Assembly: GCF_019823065.1 (NCBI RefSeq)
Contig: NZ_CP081966.1
Coordinates: 4,929,501-4,993,500 of the forward strand
DNA length: 64,000 bases
From: Pseudomonas mosselii
GTDB taxonomy: Bacteria; Pseudomonadota; Gammaproteobacteria; Pseudomonadales; Pseudomonadaceae
Direction of reading: 5' to 3'
Shown here: positions 61,366 through 64,000 of the stretch, in pieces
Layout: every line of letters starts with the position of its first letter
How positions within the stretch are numbered: position 1 is the first letter of the stretch
Position numbers and translations under genes: made by a program
The notes under the pieces: model-generated
What the model was told of the DNA's origin: nothing
The model's input: only the letters and a program-made list of their open reading frames with translations
Database searches by the model: none

Positions 61366-63320
61366 CACCAGTCACCGCCTTCGAGGCGCGCCCGGCTGGA
61401 GGGGAACACCTGCAGCAACGGCAGGCCCTCGGCCAGGGACGGCAGCTTGAGCGGCGTGTTCTGTTGCAGGCTCTGGTACTTCTGCTGGCTCAGGCCGGCC
61501 AGGCTCTCGCCGTCACGCAGGATGCGCGGGCGGATGAACACCATCAGGTTCTGCTTGGTATTCTTGCTGGCGTCGGAGCGGAACAGCCGGCCCAGGTAGG
61601 GAATGTCGCCGAGCAGCGGCACGCGCTGGTTGCTGGTGGCAAGCTCGTCGCTGATCAGCCCGCCGAGGATCACCAGGCCGTTGTCCTCGACCATCACCTT
61701 GGTCTTGATCTCGCGCTTGTTGGTGATCACATCGCTGGCGGCGCTGGAGTCGGCGATCGACGACACCTCCTGGACGATGTCCAGGCGCACGCTGTTGTCG
61801 ACATTGACCTGCGGCTTGATGCGCAGCTTCACCCCCACTTCCTTGCGCTCGATGGTCTGGTAGGGGTTGGCATTGTTCTGCGTGACGGAGCCGGTGACGA
61901 ACGGCACCTCCTGGCCGACCAGGATCGACGCTTCGGCGTTGTCCAGGGTCAGCAGGGTCGGCGTGGACAGCAGGTTGAAGCCGCTCTTGCCCTTGAGCGC
62001 GTTGACCAGCATGGCGAAGTTGAAACCGCCGCCGATATGGCCGATGCCGGCGGTGGCGCCGGTGGTGGCCGACAGCAGCTTGCCGAGTTTTTCGTTGTCG
62101 CCGCTGCTGGCGGCACCGGCGATGCTGGCGATGTTCACCCCGTTGCCGCCGAAGTTGACGATGCCGGCGCCGAACTTCTCGTCGGCGAACAGCCACTGCA
62201 CGCCGAGCTCCTGGGCGCTGCTGTCGGACACCTCGGCGATGATCGCCTCGACCACCACCTGCGCCCGGCGGATGTCCAGCTGCTCGACGATGCTGCGGAA
62301 GGCAGCCAGCTCGCTGTCCGGGCCGACCATCACCACGGCGTTGGTGCCCTCCTCGTACTCCAGGCGGATCCCCGAATCGCTGGTCGCCGGCACCGGCGCT
62401 GCGTCCTTGCCCTCGCCTTCGGCGGCTGGCACCGCGCCGGCCTGGCTCAGGCCGCGCAGCACCTTAACCACCTCGGCGGCGTTGGCGTGGCGCAGGTACA
62501 TGACCTGGGTATTGCTGCTGCGCAGGTTGTCGCCGGGCCGGTCGAGCTGGGCCAGCAAGGCCCGCACACGCTCGCGGCTGTCGGCGCTGCCGCGTACCAG
62601 CAAGGCATTGCTGCGCGGGTCGGCGACCACCTGGGCGGCATCGCTGCCCTGCTCGCGGGCCAGCAGGCGGGTCACCAGGCCTGCGGTATCGGCGGCGCTG
62701 GCGTGCTTGAGCGGGATGACCTGCAACGGCTCGTCGCTGACCTGGTCGAGCTGGCGCAGCAGGCTGTCGATACGCTCCAGGTTGCTGCGCCAGTCGGTGA
62801 CCACCAGCAGGTTGGCGGCCGGGTACGGGGTGATCACGCCGACCCGTGGGTCGATCAGTGGCTTGAGGATGCCGAGCATCTGCTCGCTGGCGGCGTTGCG
62901 CACATTGAACACGCGGGTGGCCACGCCATCGCTGCCCTCGGATTTCTTGCCGGCGCTTTCCACCGGCACCGGCTCCAGGCGCGCGGCCTGGTCGGGAACG
63001 ATCTTCACGCTGCCATTGGGCAGGTCCACGGCGGCGAAACCCTGGGCCCGCAGTTGGGCCAGGAAGATATCGTAGATGGCGTCGGCGTCATGCCGATCGA
63101 CCGTGCGCACGGTGACCTTGCCCTGCACCCGCGGGTCGACGATGAAGGTGGTGCCGGTGATGCGCGACACGCTGTCGATGAACTCACTGAGCTCAGTGTC
63201 GACGAAATTGACCTCGTACAGCGGCGTGCCGTCGTCGGCGAACACTTCCGGTTCTTCGGCCCGGGCCAGGGACATGCCGAGCATCAGCAGCCCGGCCAGA
63301 CAGTACCTTGCGATCATCAT
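61365..63320 (-). CDS. gspD: Type II secretion secretin GspD
   Basis: The 651-residue outer-membrane secretin has a signal peptide ending near residue 21 (MSLARA), N0 (about 25-110), N1-N3 repeats (VIPLKHASAADTAGLV, VMYLRHANAAEVVKVL) and the secretin core with STPTLLTLDNAEASILVGQEVPF and VPLLGDIPYLGRLFR. No pilotin gene is recognised in the window. The stop of gspC directly precedes its start. Confidence 0.96.
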   Translation of the reverse strand: MMIARYCLAGLLMLGMSLARAEEPEVFADDGTPLYEVNFVDTELSEFIDSVSRITGTTFIVDPRVQGKVTVRTVDRHDADAIYDIFLAQLRAQGFAAVDLPNGSVKIVPDQAARLEPVPVESAGKKSEGSDGVATRVFNVRNAASEQMLGILKPLIDPRVGVITPYPAANLLVVTDWRSNLERIDSLLRQLDQVSDEPLQVIPLKHASAADTAGLVTRLLAREQGSDAAQVVADPRSNALLVRGSADSRERVRALLAQLDRPGDNLRSSNTQVMYLRHANAAEVVKVLRGLSQAGAVPAAEGEGKDAAPVPATSDSGIRLEYEEGTNAVVMVGPDSELAAFRSIVEQLDIRRAQVVVEAIIAEVSDSSAQELGVQWLFADEKFGAGIVNFGGNGVNIASIAGAASSGDNEKLGKLLSATTGATAGIGHIGGGFNFAMLVNALKGKSGFNLLSTPTLLTLDNAEASILVGQEVPFVTGSVTQNNANPYQTIERKEVGVKLRIKPQVNVDNSVRLDIVQEVSSIADSSAASDVITNKREIKTKVMVEDNGLVILGGLISDELATSNQRVPLLGDIPYLGRLFRSDASKNTKQNLMVFIRPRILRDGESLAGLSQQKYQSLQQNTPLKLPSLAEGLPLLQVFPSSRARLEGGDW

Positions 63321-63740
63321 TCATCCTTGGCGCTTGAAGCCGGTCACGGCGGGGCGTGGCGGCCAGGGCAGGCGCTCGCGCCGCCCGTTGTTGTCGAAAA
63401 TCAGGCCATCGGCGTCGATGTCCTGCAGCACGATGCCCGGCGCCAGGCGCTGGCCACGGCCAAGGGTGCGCACCTGCTGGCCATGGCGCAGCACCACCAC
63501 GCTGGCTGACAGCGGCTGGGCCTTGAGCCCGCCCAGGTAGGCCAGGGGCAGGCGGGTGATGGGGATACTTCCGTCATCGACGGGAGCCTGCCAGTGCTCC
63601 ACCAGCAGGCCCGGCAGCGCGACGTCCGTCTGAACGGGCGCAGTGGCCGGCAGCGGCTGGCGGCTGAGCAGCAGCACGCATTGCGCCGCCAGCCAGCCGG
63701 CCAGGGTCAGCAAGGCGAAGGTGACCAGGCGCGAGGTCAC
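63321..63740 (-). CDS. gspC: Type II secretion protein GspC, short form
   Basis: The 139-residue protein starts at the GTG at 63740 (VTSRLVTFALLTLAGW), whose first bases overlap the end of the upstream gene. It has one membrane helix (about 4-24) and a homology region (about 60-130, LAYLGGLKAQPLSASVVVLRHGQQVRTLGRGQRL) ending in ...DGLIFDNNGRRERL. It has no PDZ domain, unlike long GspC proteins, and ends soon after the HR domain. It links GspD to the inner-membrane platform. Confidence 0.85.
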   Translation of the reverse strand: MTSRLVTFALLTLAGWLAAQCVLLLSRQPLPATAPVQTDVALPGLLVEHWQAPVDDGSIPITRLPLAYLGGLKAQPLSASVVVLRHGQQVRTLGRGQRLAPGIVLQDIDADGLIFDNNGRRERLPWPPRPAVTGFKRQG

Positions 63741-64000
63741 GCCGCCACCTGGTGCGGGTGCCAGCCCGGATGGCCCTGGACGTAGCGCACCGCCGGCAAT
63801 TGCAGGGTGGCCAGCGCCCAGCCCGGCGTCTGCCGGGTCAGCCAGGCTTCCAGGGTCTGCCACAGCGGTACGCCGGCCTGGGCGTCGAAGTGCAGGCCGA
63901 AGGTGCGGCACAGGCCCTCCACCGGCTGCAGGCCGATGATGCGCTTGCCGTTGGGGCTGTAGCTCACCTGCCAGTCCTGGCTCTGCCAGCGCGGCAGGTC
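63737..64000 (-). CDS. Unknown protein upstream of gspC, 3' part only
   Basis: An open frame enters from the right window edge and ends at 63737, giving at least 87 residues with DLPRWQSQDWQVSYSPNGKR and EGLCRTFGLHFDAQAGVPLW. Its stop overlaps the gspC GTG by 4 bp, so it is translationally coupled to the secretion operon. No family was recognised from this fragment. It may be an accessory or substrate-specific gene of the system, but this is inference. Confidence 0.55.
   Translation of the reverse strand, partial: DLPRWQSQDWQVSYSPNGKRIIGLQPVEGLCRTFGLHFDAQAGVPLWQTLEAWLTRQTPGWALATLQLPAVRYVQGHPGWHPHQVAA

Noticed and set aside
59569..63509. Two long open frames (676 and 729 codons) on the plus strand in the type II operon
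   Set aside because: Both are antisense to gspF-E-D with well-conserved protein motifs; no Shine-Dalgarno or recognisable domain.

Overview
The window reads as chromosome of a Pseudomonas of the P. putida group. Base composition is GC-rich throughout. The gene order mexK-mexJ/mexL ... adk-ppc ... lysS-prfB-recJ ... thrC-hom-dsbC-xerD ... rplS-trmD-rimM-rpsP-ffh ... purT matches, from memory, the P. aeruginosa PA3676-PA3756 and P. putida PP_1450-PP_1517 backbone. REP elements of the P. putida type (GGAGCGGGCTTGCCCCGCGA core) sit in several gaps. No tRNA, rRNA or CRISPR was seen.

Layout. (1) 1-2949: an RND efflux operon (permease cut by the left edge, lipoprotein adaptor) divergent from its TetR repressor, with a palindromic operator between them. 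(2) 2950-6545: a gene-poor mobile island. It holds an IS256-family element (2999-4360, perfect 8-bp target duplication), a long imperfect inverted repeat, and an IS110/IS1111-type element (about 5051-6404). Both insertion sequences have broken one older palindromic repeat of about 756 bp. (3) 6546-29614: core and accessory housekeeping genes: rsmJ, a repeat-containing unknown protein, an extensin-like/PEP-mutase-like/DUF72 operon, tsaB, adk, ppc, a DUF4398 plus OmpA lipoprotein pair, a QEGLA-motif metalloprotein, lysS, prfB with its programmed frameshift, recJ, a yaeQ homologue, a CaiB-type CoA transferase, a solute-binding protein and a degenerate receiver gene with an unknown partner. (4) 29770-48681: thrC-hom-dsbC-xerD, a CPA1 antiporter, rpsP-rimM-trmD-rplS, ffh, a YpjD-like protein, a CNNM/CorC protein, an MFS symporter, purT, a VUT protein, a gamma-carbonic anhydrase, two Nudix enzymes and an L,D-transpeptidase. 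(5) 48912-64000: an envelope-secretion block. A two-partner secretion pair (1345-residue haemagglutinin-like exoprotein and its FhaC/ShlB transporter) converges on a type II secretion operon, gspCDEFGHIJLMN, which lacks gspK and gspO and continues beyond the right edge.

How the genes work together. Most of the window is translation (lysS, prfB, rpsP, rplS, trmD, rimM, rsmJ, tsaB, ffh) and central metabolism (adk, ppc, thrC-hom, purT). The parts that look variable are the IS-disrupted palindrome, the two-partner secretion pair and the reduced type II operon. Most likely new or under-described: the two IS elements nested in one palindrome, with guide-like sequence in the IS110 non-coding end; the unknown protein made of two 49-residue repeats; the degenerate receiver operon; and the gspK-less secretion operon. 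Coordinates use starts judged from Shine-Dalgarno sequence, family length and overlap with the upstream gene; alternatives are given where the choice is open.
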